Below, in pieces: positions 10,120-23,213 of a stretch of DNA of 64,000 nucleotides. The stretch spans positions 8,525,501 to 8,589,500 of the forward strand of contig CP136896.1 of NCBI GenBank assembly GCA_034359265.1, given 5' to 3'. The DNA is from Canna indica. Its lineage: Eukaryota > Streptophyta > Magnoliopsida > Zingiberales > Cannaceae. Below the pieces are notes generated by a model. That model was not told the origin of the DNA. It was given only the letters and a program-made list of their open reading frames with translations, and did no database searches. Made by a program: the position numbers and the translations under genes. Each line of letters opens with the position of its first letter. The stretch's first letter is position 1.

Positions 10120-11030
10120 TTTATTTATTTTGAAAGAGAATACTTGTATTAATCAAAAACTTTATAATTACAAGTGAGGGGAGAGGGGAGAAAAAAGAGT
10201 AGAACAAAATACAAAGATTAGTGGGAGCAAAGAAAGTATAAGTTAGCACTCTCAAGTGCCAGCTCCATAGCAGTTTTCTTCTTCTCTTCAAAATATCGTA
10301 AGTTTTGTTCGTACCAAATTTTCCAACGCCAAATCATGATACATAAAAACTTAGATAATGTAACTTTTCGAGTGACTCCATACCTGATTCCAAGGGCAAT
10401 AATTCAGTAGAAAGAAATCTGTTTCGATCTGGTTCAGTAGTGATGTCCAACCAGTCCGAGTGAATATACAATTTAAGAAAAGATGATTGAACGATTCATC
10501 CTCAAGTTCGTAGAGCACGCAGCGAGGTTTAGTCTGGATACCACGAGCCGTAAGCCGCTCGTTAGTAGAAAACTTTTTGTTGATAGCTAACCAGTTCATA
10601 ACGAAAATAGCTTCGAGCCAGTTCTTTTGTCAAATAAACTCAGCCTTAGGGTCAGAGATACCCCGAAAAGTTAGAAGTTTGTAGAGAGAGTTTGTAGTGA
10701 AAATACCATAATTTATCCATTTCCAACAAATCTTGTCGTTACCATCCGTGAACAGATGTTGATTAATGACTTTCACAAGGGAGGCAATGGCATCTAGAGG
10801 GACAAAAGAGGTAAAGACGATGCTCCACCCTACCCTATCCCCTTCAATATTTAGTTCCTTAGATTCTCAAACTGTAATATTGGGTAAAGAAGCAACAGCA
10901 AAGAGATCCAAAAATCGGCCGCTCAAATTCATTCCCTGAGCCCACGAATCGAGCCAGAAACGGGTCTCGACCCCTCGGCCAATTTCAATTTGGTAAGAAG
11001 CCTTTTGATAATCTGTCTTTAAGGATGTCT
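10120..11030 (-). mobile_element. LINE fragment, 3' part, zinc-binding RT region (Q1)
   Basis: Reads on the minus strand. Around 10351-10740 it encodes the zf-RVT region of plant LINE polymerases (MNWLAINKKFSTNERLTARG, C-x2-L/E...HLFLNCIFTRTGW). Upstream minus-strand sequence gives GIFTTNSLYKLL. Stops and frameshifts are present. The Q2 copy is at 30396-31290. One visible difference is that the Cys of CVLCELE in Q2 is Tyr here (CVLYELE). Confidence 0.75.
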
Positions 11031-11073
11031 TTTCAAATATGAAAAAGAGAGGACTCTAAAAGAGTAGCACACC

Positions 11074-12267
<1,194 letters not shown>

Positions 12268-13307
12268 TTAATCAACGGTGTAACTTATCACTGTGTTTGA
12301 TTAATCACGGTGTAACTATCAACGGTGTTTGATTAATGGAGATTATATCCCTACTTTTTAGAAATATTATGGGGCTCAGAAACCGATTTCCGGTCCATTA
12401 TATAAAACTATAAAACGCCTCATTTTGGTTGTGGTTTGGATTTCAGAACGAAAGATTTTACTATTGTGTTTGTGTACTGATTATAACCATCAGAGTGCCA
12501 AACATCATCATTGATGGGCTACGCGAACAAACACTACAACAAATCACTAAAATTTCGACGCTAAATCAGTATATAATATTTTGGTGCTTATGTCAATCGA
12601 AATATCCATACGGACGTCTGCATAGGCGACGAAAAGTAGTAAATAGAGCTGAATCCGCACAAGCGTCAAAATGTTAGAATAAAAAAAATAAAAATTGCAT
12701 ACGGATGGTATGCATATTTTTTAAAAAATATTAAATAAATTCATCTTCCTCGGCGAAATTCGAATTCTGTCGAGGAATTTAGATCGTCAAGCACCGCATG
12801 CGAAATTTGAATAATTTAATTAAATTTAATTCAAATAAAAATTTGATTAAAGCCAATTGAAATGTGCTTTCAACTTATGGATAATCAGGCCAATTAGGAT
12901 CCTAGCCTTATTCATTTTTACCCAACTTGATTAATTAATTACCAAATTGTATCGAATAGGGCCGAATCAGGCCGATTCAAACTTTCGGACTGATTCAAAA
13001 AATTGGCCAATTTAGGCTATCGGGCTATCGGGTTGATTCAAACTATCATACTGAATTAGGTCGGTGTATTGTGATTAAATTATTATTTTTTTTTATCGTG
13101 CTAATGAGTCGTACCGAGCAACCTACTTATTTTGTTTGTTGTGTTGGGCCTGATATCCCAAGCCCAAATTTTTATCAGATCGGGCTGGCCTGATAGTCGG
13201 ATCCAGCACGATCTGCTAGGTCAAAAACAGGGCCTTATATTTCTTTCTAACAACACCATACAAATACAAGTGCTGAACTAAAAGAGAATAATAAGGAGAC
13301 AAAAAGC
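12268..13307. other. Intergenic: short tandem repeats, CACTA-end fragment, repeat debris
   Basis: 12255-12340 repeats the last codons and stop region of the SDR gene about three times (variants of tcaacggtgtttgattaat). 12530-about 12800 starts CACTACAACAAATC and resembles the left part of the small CACTA at 44229. 12941-13210 is repeat debris rich in 'ggccgattcaaac' and 'gggctatcggg'. 12921-12945 is the uninterrupted version of the site holding gypsy 2 in Q2. No gene seen. Confidence 0.6.
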
Positions 13308-14417
<1,110 letters not shown>

Positions 14418-14495
14418 TTCATTTTCATAGATGCTACTTTGATCGATCTATCAAAATATCATCACGTATTTGTTTGTACGGGTTAAACTGAAACA

Positions 14496-14708
14496 TTTCA
14501 AATGTATTTTAATGGCCAAAATCTTTAAATGTGTTATGCTGCCTCGAATTGCATGCAGCAATTGACCGGAACCCTCCTGGGCGAGTGGGAGAGCCGGTGG
14601 AGGTGGCAACGCTGGTGGCTTTCCTTTGTCTCCCTGATTCGAGTTATGTGTCGATGGAGATGTAATACATTACTAGAAATAGGTTTCTTCAGCAACGGCC
14701 GCTTAAGC
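14496..14708 (+). pseudogene. Chimeric scrap: SDR exon-5 piece joined to a CACTA end
   Basis: 14496-14566 matches 63664-63735. From about 14567 it switches to exon 5 of the P-type SDR (accctcctgggcgagtgggagag), including the ~20-bp deletion, then the ATA and the first 40 bp of the CACTA left end (14668-14708). It then fuses to Mutator-like MITE sequence. Shared variants (gttatgtgtc, ggtggcaacgc) are closer to the P2 copy than to the adjacent P1 copy. Confidence 0.8.
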
Positions 14709-14747
14709 GTTAGAGTCTAAAAAACATAAAATATTTTTGTAATACAT

Positions 14748-15611
14748 TATAAAATATTTTTTACAATAAAAGTAAAGTGTTAGAGTCTAAAAAATATTTT
14801 TCAAACTCTCTAATTTATTAAAGAGTTTTGCACAAAGTCTATAAAACTAAGTTTAAATTAAAAATTATGAAATATTTTAATAAAAAATATTTTTTTTAAC
14901 CACATCACATTTTTTATATTTTAAAAAATACTTTATTAATTAATATTTTTTTAAAAATTATAAAACTATTATAGACTTTGGGCAAAAGCTTCTAATGCAT
15001 TAGAAACTTTTGCCCAAAGTCTATAAAACTAATTTTTAATTGAAAATAGTAAAATATTTTTTGTCCAAAATATTTTCATAGACTCTAGCACATTTTTTAT
15101 ATCACATATATATTTTTTGTAAATTAAATTTTATTTTTTATAATTATAAAATTATTATAAACAAAAGTCTCTAACTCATTAGAGACTTTTGTGCAAAGTC
15201 TATAATCATTCATAATTTTTTATAAAAAAATATTTGAATTCATAAAATAACTTTTTAATGATACAAAAGAGGTATTATGATCCAAAAAAATATTTTACAT
15301 CAAAATATTTTATAATTTTCAATTTAAATTTAAATTTATAGACTTTGTGCAAAAGTCTTTTATACGTTAAAGAGTTTGAAAAATATATATTTTATTCTCT
15401 AACATCTCATTTTTATCGTAATTTTTTTTTGTAAATTGATTTTTTTTTATATTATATATATATATAATTTTTGATCAAAGTCCAGTTAGAGTCTTTGGGT
15501 CAGGGATAAAATGGGTGTCCGATCCACTAAATTCTGATTTAGAGAATTTTGAATCTTCAAATTCGATTTTAAAAATTTTCTCTTCTCAAAATTAGGATTT
15601 GAAAAATCACT
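14748..15611 (+). mobile_element. Mutator-like MITE, right part (P1, interrupted)
   Basis: Continues the element begun at 9346, but starts about 435 bp before the point where the left part stopped, so that interval is duplicated on both sides of Q1. The right end carries the inverted repeat (gtgatttttcaaatcc on the reverse strand) and the 10-bp target duplication ATTATATATT at 15612-15621. A near-perfect 46-bp palindrome lies at 14974-15020. Confidence 0.8.
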
Positions 15612-15668
15612 ATTATATATTTATTAAAATTAGCTTAATCAAAAATCAATCAAATCTATCAATCCCAA

Positions 15669-15765
15669 ATGGCTGGCCTGTTTTTAAACAACTATCTTTT
15701 GATTTGGTTCAAAGTCTTACATCTCCCTTCTCATAATCAGAAGTCTTAGAGGTGGTCGGTCATCT
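15669..15765 (+). mobile_element. LINE L1, 5' portion left of the gypsy insertion
   Basis: Encodes WPVFKQLSSDL-type sequence just upstream of the reverse transcriptase domain; interrupted by gypsy 1 and resumed at 25701. The uninterrupted version is at 59117-59211. 5'-truncated relative to a full LINE. Confidence 0.75.
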
Positions 15766-17884
15766 TGTCACACCCCAAATTCCACAATGGTGTGACCGGC
15801 CAGGGTATAGAAGCATACCCCGAAGCCTACTCAAATCACAACCACAGACGCAAATAAAGTAATCACAGACCATAAGGATAAAACAAACTTCATATTTCAA
15901 ACTCCAACCACTAATAAATGTTTATAGAACCAAAACAAATTCATCTTTTGATAAAGAAATCACGGAAACATGAATGTTCAACCGGAATAAACTTTTTACG
16001 ATGTTTGAAACCATAAATGAAATAAAAAAAAAAACCACAAATGAAATGAAGAACAATAAGTCTCAAATACATGACTCTCTTTAACTTGACTACCATCCTA
16101 ACTCTAACTTCGACTTGTCACGAGATCAGTCCTGAACCTGTCGCTCCCAGCTGCGCTACTCCAACACCTCAGTGTTACTACTTGTCCTGACCTGGTGCTG
16201 AAAGGAAACAAAAATACAAAAGTAAGTCCACATTAGACTTAGTGAGTGACTCGGTCCTGAGCCCACCACTGACCACAATTGACAGTTATATAATAACATA
16301 ATGAATAAGTTCTTAACTCAGAATTGAATATTTCATTTATATAAATCCAAAACATAACACAATTAATACGAGTCGGTCACTAGATCATGTCTAGCGAGCT
16401 TCCCGCCCATGGTTCCCGAGCTAGGTAGGCCCTCTAGCGTCGGTAACCCCAATTGGTTGGGAAAACCCTCCAACCAGAGCCACTCCGGGTCGGTCGTCAG
16501 TGTGGCTCGCTGACGAGCTTCCCGGTCCACACCTCCTCCACCGATCCACTCAACCATACCCGCATTCCATTCACAAATGTGAGTACATTACACATAATGA
16601 ATACCAAGTACATGTTTAACAATAAAATATAGCTACAGGAGTATTCTAACACTGTAACTAAACATATTCGCAACACCCCAATCCATACTAGCACAACATG
16701 TAATTGCATAACAGTGACCGAAAACAATTGCATAAGCCACCATAAAGTTTACACTTTAATGTTTCCATCTAAACTTCTTTCTCCCTAAACCAAATTAAAG
16801 TTCACCCATATGTTTGACAAACAAGGTATTAACTACTAGCATTCTGATTTAACTTCTATACAATTTACCATCCAATTAACATATACATATATTCTACAGC
16901 TAAACCACATCTAATTAATACAAGCATAAGATCCATTTATCAAGGCAGTTTACCATTTAATTAACCAATGAAAAATATATATCTATCTATATTCTGTATA
17001 ACCAAGCAATTAACCAATAAAACATATATATATATCTATCTATATATGTCTGTACAACCAAACCATTTAACCAATGAAACATATATACATCTATCTATAT
17101 ATGTCTGTACAACCAAGCCATTTAACCAATGAAACACATATATATATCTAGCTATATATGTCTGCATAACCAAACCATTTAACCAATGAAACATATATAT
17201 ATCTAGCTATATATGTCTGTATAACCAATGCTTAATTAACTTCATATCCAACTTTCCACTTACCTGTACATTGCAGCCACACGAGAAGGGCATGCGAAGC
17301 TTTACCTAAGAGCAGGCGACACTACAATTTATTCCCAGGTTCTTCACTACTAATTCCCTTAAGGGAACAATTCAATTCAACAAATCTAATTAAAATCCAC
17401 CCCCGGATACCATCCACAACCAAGGGAACAATTCAATTCAAATAAATCCAAATAAAAAGGAAATCTCATCGCAACAGGCGGTCACCCAAAGAAACATATT
17501 TTTTTTTTCAATGCTTAACAATATACATATTGAACCCAAAGTTTAACATAGGAATTCACACGAGAAATCATCATCAATTTCATTGAAGAGGGGATTTAAA
17601 GTCATCAAGAAATCTCCAACTCTTCAAGATATGGGGCGGCAGTGAGAGGGAAGAAACTATGGTTTTAGGGCAATGGTTCGGCCAATCACCGGCAAGGAAA
17701 GATGATCGCCGGCGTCCGCAATTTGTCCGGCGGCAAAACTCCTTCCGTCGCCTCCGCCGTCGCCCTCGGTCGTCGCCTCTCCGTCGCCCTCTGTCGCCGC
17801 CTCTCCGCTTCCCCCTTTTTTTAAATTTTGGGTGTGTGCGGCTGTAGCAACCGCACACACCAATTAACCTTTCTTTTTTTTTTC

Positions 17885-17916
<32 letters not shown>

Positions 17917-18240
17917 CTATATATATATATATATATAAATATAAAATCTTATTTTAATTTATTTTATTTTTACGATTCTACCCCTCACTTAATCCAACTG
18001 CGGCTTCTACCCAACTCAACCCACACTTGCCCAAATCAGATTCCGATCGAGTCGTCGGACTCGACTCAACAAATAATCCAAAACCGAAAATAAAAATAAA
18101 TAAAACAAATCACTAAACACGCGCAAAGGCCTCACCTTAATTCACATTTCCGATACTTCTTCCGACCTGCTTCGATGCGCATCCCCATCGTCCGGCTGAA
18201 AATAACTAAATTAAATTATATAAAATTTACGGACATAACA
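15766..18240 (-). repeat. Gypsy 1 LTR (3' LTR of the minus-strand element)
   Basis: 2,475 bp, starting TGTCACACC and ending GACATAACA on the plus strand. Contains a tandem array of about 58-bp units (16961-17235), a GC-rich stretch around 17690-17820 and a long T run (17878-17912). Confidence 0.95.
16961..17235. repeat. Tandem repeat of about 58 bp in the LTR
   Basis: About five units, each with ccatttaaccaatgaaac, an (at)n run, tctatctatatatgtctg and a(c/t)aaccaa. Repeated in the other LTR at 24409-24685. Likely part of the LTR's variable regulatory region. Confidence 0.8.
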
Positions 18241-18242
18241 AT

Positions 18243-18256
18243 CTTCCCCCCTAAAA
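18243..18256 (-). promoter_or_regulatory. Polypurine tract of gypsy 1
   Basis: On the minus strand TTTAGGGGGGAAGAT directly abuts the 3' LTR. This is the expected second-strand primer site. Confidence 0.85.
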
Positions 18257-18275
18257 AAAAAATTCGACCTCGAAT

Positions 18276-21200
18276 TTAGGGTAGAAAAGAACTCACCAAG
18301 GAATCAAAAAGATAGGGATACTTCTCCCTCATCGCACTCTCCACCTCCCAGGTAGCTTCTTGACTAGAATGGTGTTCCCAACGGACCTTCACCAGCAGAA
18401 CTTCCTTAGACCTCAGCTTCCTAATCTGGCGATCCAAAATCTCTACAGGTTTCTCCTCATATGAGATTGTCGAATCAACCTCCACCACAGACGGCTCAAG
18501 TACATGGGTCTCATCCCTAACATACCGCTTCAACATCGAAACATGAAACACTGGATGCACCCTATCTAGGTTAGGCGGTAAAGCTAACTCATAAGCCACG
18601 GCTCCTTTTCGCCGTAAGATAGGAAAAGGTCCTATAAACCTAGGACTTAATTTCCCCTTCTTTCCAAACCTCACCACTCCCTTCATAGGAGACACCTTCA
18701 AAAACACTAACTCCCCCTCTGCGAACTCAATATCTCGGGCCTTTCCATCTGCATACATCTTCTGACGACTTTGGGCTGCCAGCAATCGATCCTTAATCAG
18801 TTTTACTTTTTCCACGGCATCCTGTACCAAATCGGGCCCCAACAACTGAGACTCCCCAGCCTCGAACCACCCCACGGGGGATCTACATCGCCGTCCATAC
18901 AGGGCCTCAAAAGGCGCCATACCAATACTGGTCTGGAAACTATTATTATAGGCGAACTCTACTAAGGGCAGGTGCTTCTCCCAACCGTCCTCTAAATCCA
19001 AAACACAAGCTCTTAACATATCCTCCAAAGTCTGAATGGTTCGCTCGGACTGTCCGTCCGTCTGCGGATGGAAAGCGGTACTGAATCTGACCTGAGTGCC
19101 CAAAGCCTCCTGGAAAGACTGCCAATACCGAGCAGTGAACTGAGTACCCCGATCAGATATGATCATCACTGGGATACCATGATATGCCACAACCCGATCC
19201 AAAAATAGTCGGGCATACTGCTCTGCGGTGAAAGTCGTCTTCACCGGAATAAAGTGCGCTGACTTAGTTAGCCGATCCACCACCACCCAGATGGAATCAT
19301 TTCCCTTCTTCGACCTGGGTAGTCCAGTAACAAAATCCATAGTGATCTTTTCCCACTTCCACTCCGGCACCTCTAGATTCTGAAGCAACCCTGCAGGTCT
19401 CAAATGTTCAGCCTTAACCTGTTGACAGACCAAATACTTAGACACAAACTCAGCCACTTCCCTTTTCATCCCTCTCCACCAGTAATGCTGCCGCAAATCA
19501 CGGTACATCTTGGTGGCTCCTGGATGCATAGTATAAGTGGAACTATGAGCCATCTCAAGTACCTGACGGCGGACTTCTGCCATATCCGGTACCACAATCC
19601 TATCCTTGAACCTTAACACACCCTCGGCATCAATCCTAAACCCGTCGTTAGCATCTCCCTTCTCAACCAGACCTCGAGTTATAGCACAAAATGCATCCTC
19701 ACCCTGGGCTGCTCGGAGCATATCCACCAAGGTAGACTGGACGCGAAGATGCGCCACCATACCACCCGAGTTAAACACTGATAACACCGCTCCATTCCCC
19801 AGACACTCAGCAAGCTCCCTCGCCAATAGCCTTCTTCTCAAAGTCAAGTGTGCTAGACTACCCATAGATTTCCTGCTCAATGCATCAGCTACTACATTAG
19901 CTTTCCCAGGATGGTATAGAATGGTGCAGTCATAGTCTTTCAACAACTCCAACCACCTTCTTTGCCTCAAGTTCAATTCCTTCTGAGTAAGCAAGTACTG
20001 AAGACTTTTATGGTCAGTATAAATCTCACAAGCTTCCCCATATAAATAATGGCGCCATAACTTTAGTGCAAATACTATAGCTGCCAATTCTAAATCATGG
20101 GTTGGGTAGTTCTTCTCATGAGGTTTCAACTGCCTAGATGCATAAGCAATCACCCTACCATGCTGCATCAAAACACAACCCAAACCTACCATAGAAGCAT
20201 CACAGTACACTACAAAACCTCCAGAACCTGACGGTAGAGCCAATACTGGAGCTGAAGTCAACCGGTCCTTGAGCTCCTGAAAGCTCTCCTCGCACTTGCT
20301 ATCCCACTCAAATTTGATGTTCTTCTGTGTCAACCAGGTTAAAGGAGCTGCAATTCTAGAAAAGTTTTCTACAAACTTCCTATAGTACCCGGCCAAGCCC
20401 AAGAAGCTCCGAATCTCAGCCACACAAGTCGGATTTTTCCACCTCTGCACTGCTTCAATTTTCGCGGGGTCTACCTTCACCCCGTCCCTCGATACCACAT
20501 GCCCTAAAAATCCCACACTGTTCAGCCAGAACTCACACTTGGAAAATTTAGCAAATAATTGATGCTTCCTGAGGGTCTCCAGAACTACCCTCAGATGCTC
20601 ACAATGCTCAGCCTCACTTCGGGAGTAAACCAGGATGTCATCTATGAACACAATGACAAACCTATCCAGAAACTCCTTGAACACACGGTTCATCAAATCC
20701 ATAAATGCAGCAGGTGCATTAGTCAACCCGAAGGACATGACCAAAAATTCGTAGTGACCATATCTCGTCCTAAAGGCCGTCTTCTGAACATCCTGATCCC
20801 GGATCCTCAACTGGTGATACCCTGACCTTAGGTCGATCTTAGAGAACCACTGCGCTCCCTGCAATTGATCAAAAAGATCATCAATCCTCGGGAGTGGGTA
20901 GCGGTTCTTGATCGTCACTTTATTTAGCTGCCGGTAATCAACACACATCCGCATGGATCCATCTTTCTTTTTAACAAAAAGTACCGGTGCTCCCCAGGGT
21001 GACACACTCGGGCGAATGAAACCCAGATCCATCAATTCCTGCAACTGAGCCTTAAGCTCTCTCAACTCAGCCGGTGCCATACGGTATGGGGGAATTGAGA
21101 TTGGCTTCACCTCTGGCTGTAAATCAATGCAAAACTCAATCTCTCGAACCGGCGGCAAACCCGGAAGCTCTTCCGGAAAGACATCCGAATATTCACTAAC

Positions 21201-23033
21201 CACCGGTGTCTCCTCTACCTTTCTGACCGAAATTTCACCTTCCTCAGCCACGGACACAAAAGCTAGAAATGACTGGCAGCCATTCACGAGCAACTTCCGG
21301 GCCTTAAGGGCTGAAATAACCCCGAAAGATTTCCCTCTACCTTCACCCTGGAAAGTGAACGACGGCATGCCTGGCTTATTAAAAGTAATAGCCTTCGTTC
21401 TACAATCCATAGAGGCATAGTGAGAGGATAGCCAGTCCATGCCCAATACCACATCTATCTCTAAGGTGGGTAGAATTACCAATTCTGCTTCCAAAGCATG
21501 CCCACCAATGGATACCTCACAGCCCTTGAAAACTATCTCAACATGGACAGAATGTCCTGTCGGCGTTGATACAACCAAGGGTACCTCAAGGAAATCTCTT
21601 TCTTTATCAAGCTTAATTGCAAAGTCATCAGAAATAAAGGAATGAGTAGCTCCAGGATCAAATAGAATAAATGCAGGTATGGAACAAACTGCAAGGATAC
21701 CTGTTACCACGGTCTTAGACACCTCAGCACCATCTCGAGTCATAGTGAATACTCGCGCAGGAGCTCTCCCAGATCCACTGGCACGCGGCTGCCCTGAACC
21801 CTGAGGCTGACCTCTTTGTGCAACAGAAGCTGCGGACACTGGTGCTTTCCCTCTAGACTGTGCTGCACTAGAACCACCTCTGACAGGACAGTCCCTCTTG
21901 ATGTGACCCGGCTGTCCACACCCGAAGCAGGCATTTGTACGACCAAAGCACATCCCGGTGTGCCTTCGCCCACACTGCCCACACTGCGGTACCTCAACCC
22001 TTCTCTGCACCTCAGACCCCACTGTCCTTTGAGTGGCCCCCGGCCCGGTACCTGGGCGACCTCTGAAACTGCCTTGCCCCCGTCCGAACGAACGGGCTGC
22101 TCCAGACACCATGCCCTCAGAAAAACCCTGTCGCTCGCCAAATCCCTGCGGCCTGAATCTCTTCCTAGCTGGCTCCTCTTGTCGATCAGTCGATACCATC
22201 GACTCCTTCCGCATTGCCTCATCCACCACCTGGGTGAAAGTAGAGTCCTCAGTAAAGTGAATTAGTCTGCCAATCTGAACTCTCAGTCCCTCCACGAACC
22301 GCCTGACCCTGTCCGTCTCAGTCGCCACTAGCAGAGGATGGTACCGTGATAAGCGTGTAAACTCCACCTCATACTCTACCACTGACATACTGCCGGTCTG
22401 CTTGAGCTGTTCGAATTCCCTTGCTCTCTTCTCCCGCACACTCCTGGGAAGATATTTCTCCACCATAGCTGCTCGGAACTCCTCCCATTCAGGGGGTGGT
22501 GCATCAACCCCCCTACGAGACTTCCATACTTGGAGCCACTCCTTAGCAGGTCCCCTCAGCTGCAGACCCACCATCTGCACCATAGCTACTGAAGAGCATC
22601 CCAACACCTCGCACAACTCCTGACAATCGTTTAGAAAAGTCGTCACCTCCACACCAGGGTCTGTGCCTGTGAACTGCGGCGGTCTCAATTGAACAAAATC
22701 TTTGTAAGCAACGCTGCCTGATACTGCCTCCCTAACGACTGGAGGTACCAACTCCGCTGCCCCCTGTGCCACTGGTGCCACTGGCGGCACAGGTTGAGAC
22801 TGCTGCTGTCTCAGCTCTTGCTCCCTACGAAGCTCCTCAGTCAACTCGGTCACCCGAGCCTCTAGCATGGTCACCCGAGGATCCTGACCAACCTCCTCCT
22901 GAGCCGGCTGCCTACCGCCACGGCCCCGGCCCCGTCCACGGCCGCGACCACGACCGCGCCCACGTCCACGTCCACGTCCACTTGAGGAGTTACTCCTACT
23001 ACCACTCGCCACAGCATCATTAAATGCCTCCAT
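18276..23033 (-). CDS. Gypsy 1 gag-pol polyprotein
   Basis: 1,585 residues from the ATG at 23033 (MEAFND; the frame is open a few codons further up without another ATG). Order: Arg/Gly-rich N-terminus; retrotransposon gag about 90-270; CCHC knuckle [14 protein letters not shown] about 370; protease about 440-540; reverse transcriptase about 610-800 (FIDD); RNase H about 935-1060; integrase with HH-CC zinc region about 1160-1205 and DDE core about 1230-1340; a chromodomain-like C-terminus ([16 protein letters not shown]). Two hallmark residues differ from the family: the protease triad reads D-P-G (Asp at residue 459) rather than D-S/T-G, and the first Cys of the integrase zinc pair is Tyr (residue 1200, KYLVC). 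The frame is long and intact, yet maturation or integration may be impaired. Confidence 0.95.
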   Translation of the reverse strand: MEAFNDAVASGSRSNSSSGRGRGRGRGRGRGRGRGRGRGGRQPAQEEVGQDPRVTMLEARVTELTEELRREQELRQQQSQPVPPVAPVAQGAAELVPPVVREAVSGSVAYKDFVQLRPPQFTGTDPGVEVTTFLNDCQELCEVLGCSSVAMVQMVGLQLRGPAKEWLQVWKSRRGVDAPPPEWEEFRAAMVEKYLPRSVREKRAREFEQLKQTGSMSVVEYEVEFTRLSRYHPLLVATETDRVRRFVEGLRVQIGRLIHFTEDSTFTQVVDEAMRKESMVSTDRQEEPARKRFRPQGFGERQGFSEGMVSGAARSFGRGQGSFRGRPGTGPGATQRTVGSEVQRRVEVPQCGQCGRRHTGMCFGRTNACFGCGQPGHIKRDCPVRGGSSAAQSRGKAPVSAASVAQRGQPQGSGQPRASGSGRAPARVFTMTRDGAEVSKTVVTGILAVCSIPAFILFDPGATHSFISDDFAIKLDKERDFLEVPLVVSTPTGHSVHVEIVFKGCEVSIGGHALEAELVILPTLEIDVVLGMDWLSSHYASMDCRTKAITFNKPGMPSFTFQGEGRGKSFGVISALKARKLLVNGCQSFLAFVSVAEEGEISVRKVEETPVVSEYSDVFPEELPGLPPVREIEFCIDLQPEVKPISIPPYRMAPAELRELKAQLQELMDLGFIRPSVSPWGAPVLFVKKKDGSMRMCVDYRQLNKVTIKNRYPLPRIDDLFDQLQGAQWFSKIDLRSGYHQLRIRDQDVQKTAFRTRYGHYEFLVMSFGLTNAPAAFMDLMNRVFKEFLDRFVIVFIDDILVYSRSEAEHCEHLRVVLETLRKHQLFAKFSKCEFWLNSVGFLGHVVSRDGVKVDPAKIEAVQRWKNPTCVAEIRSFLGLAGYYRKFVENFSRIAAPLTWLTQKNIKFEWDSKCEESFQELKDRLTSAPVLALPSGSGGFVVYCDASMVGLGCVLMQHGRVIAYASRQLKPHEKNYPTHDLELAAIVFALKLWRHYLYGEACEIYTDHKSLQYLLTQKELNLRQRRWLELLKDYDCTILYHPGKANVVADALSRKSMGSLAHLTLRRRLLARELAECLGNGAVLSVFNSGGMVAHLRVQSTLVDMLRAAQGEDAFCAITRGLVEKGDANDGFRIDAEGVLRFKDRIVVPDMAEVRRQVLEMAHSSTYTMHPGATKMYRDLRQHYWWRGMKREVAEFVSKYLVCQQVKAEHLRPAGLLQNLEVPEWKWEKITMDFVTGLPRSKKGNDSIWVVVDRLTKSAHFIPVKTTFTAEQYARLFLDRVVAYHGIPVMIISDRGTQFTARYWQSFQEALGTQVRFSTAFHPQTDGQSERTIQTLEDMLRACVLDLEDGWEKHLPLVEFAYNNSFQTSIGMAPFEALYGRRCRSPVGWFEAGESQLLGPDLVQDAVEKVKLIKDRLLAAQSRQKMYADGKARDIEFAEGELVFLKVSPMKGVVRFGKKGKLSPRFIGPFPILRRKGAVAYELALPPNLDRVHPVFHVSMLKRYVRDETHVLEPSVVEVDSTISYEEKPVEILDRQIRKLRSKEVLLVKVRWEHHSSQEATWEVESAMREKYPYLFDSLVSSFLP

Positions 23034-23198
23034 CACTAATAAGAATAGCAACCAAGAACAGGTAAAATTAATCTAACAGGAACAATGAATAAAAATGATA
23101 CGTACCGCCGCTGGTGCGCAGGCTCAGTTCCCCGATCTCGTGACTAGGACACACTGTATGTCGACATGCTAGCAATATCGATACAGCACCCCAACTTG

Positions 23199-23210
23199 GC
23201 TCTGATACCA
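23199..23210 (-). promoter_or_regulatory. Primer-binding site of gypsy 1 (tRNA-iMet)
   Basis: The minus strand reads TGGTATCAGAGC three bases inside the 5' LTR, complementary to the 3' end of initiator tRNA-Met. Confidence 0.93.
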
Positions 23211-23213
23211 CTT

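Noticed and set aside
16961..17235. Regularly spaced repeats resembling a CRISPR array
   Set aside because: A head-to-tail tandem repeat without unique spacers, inside a plant retrotransposon LTR.
17580..17863. Minus-strand Arg/Gly-rich open frames in the gypsy 1 LTR (and 25027-25310)
   Set aside because: They come from a GC-rich trinucleotide-like LTR stretch, lack homology and are duplicated simply because the LTR is.
21740..22265. Plus- and minus-strand open frames overlapping gypsy 1 gag
   Set aside because: Shadows of the long gag-pol frame, with no domain or start context.
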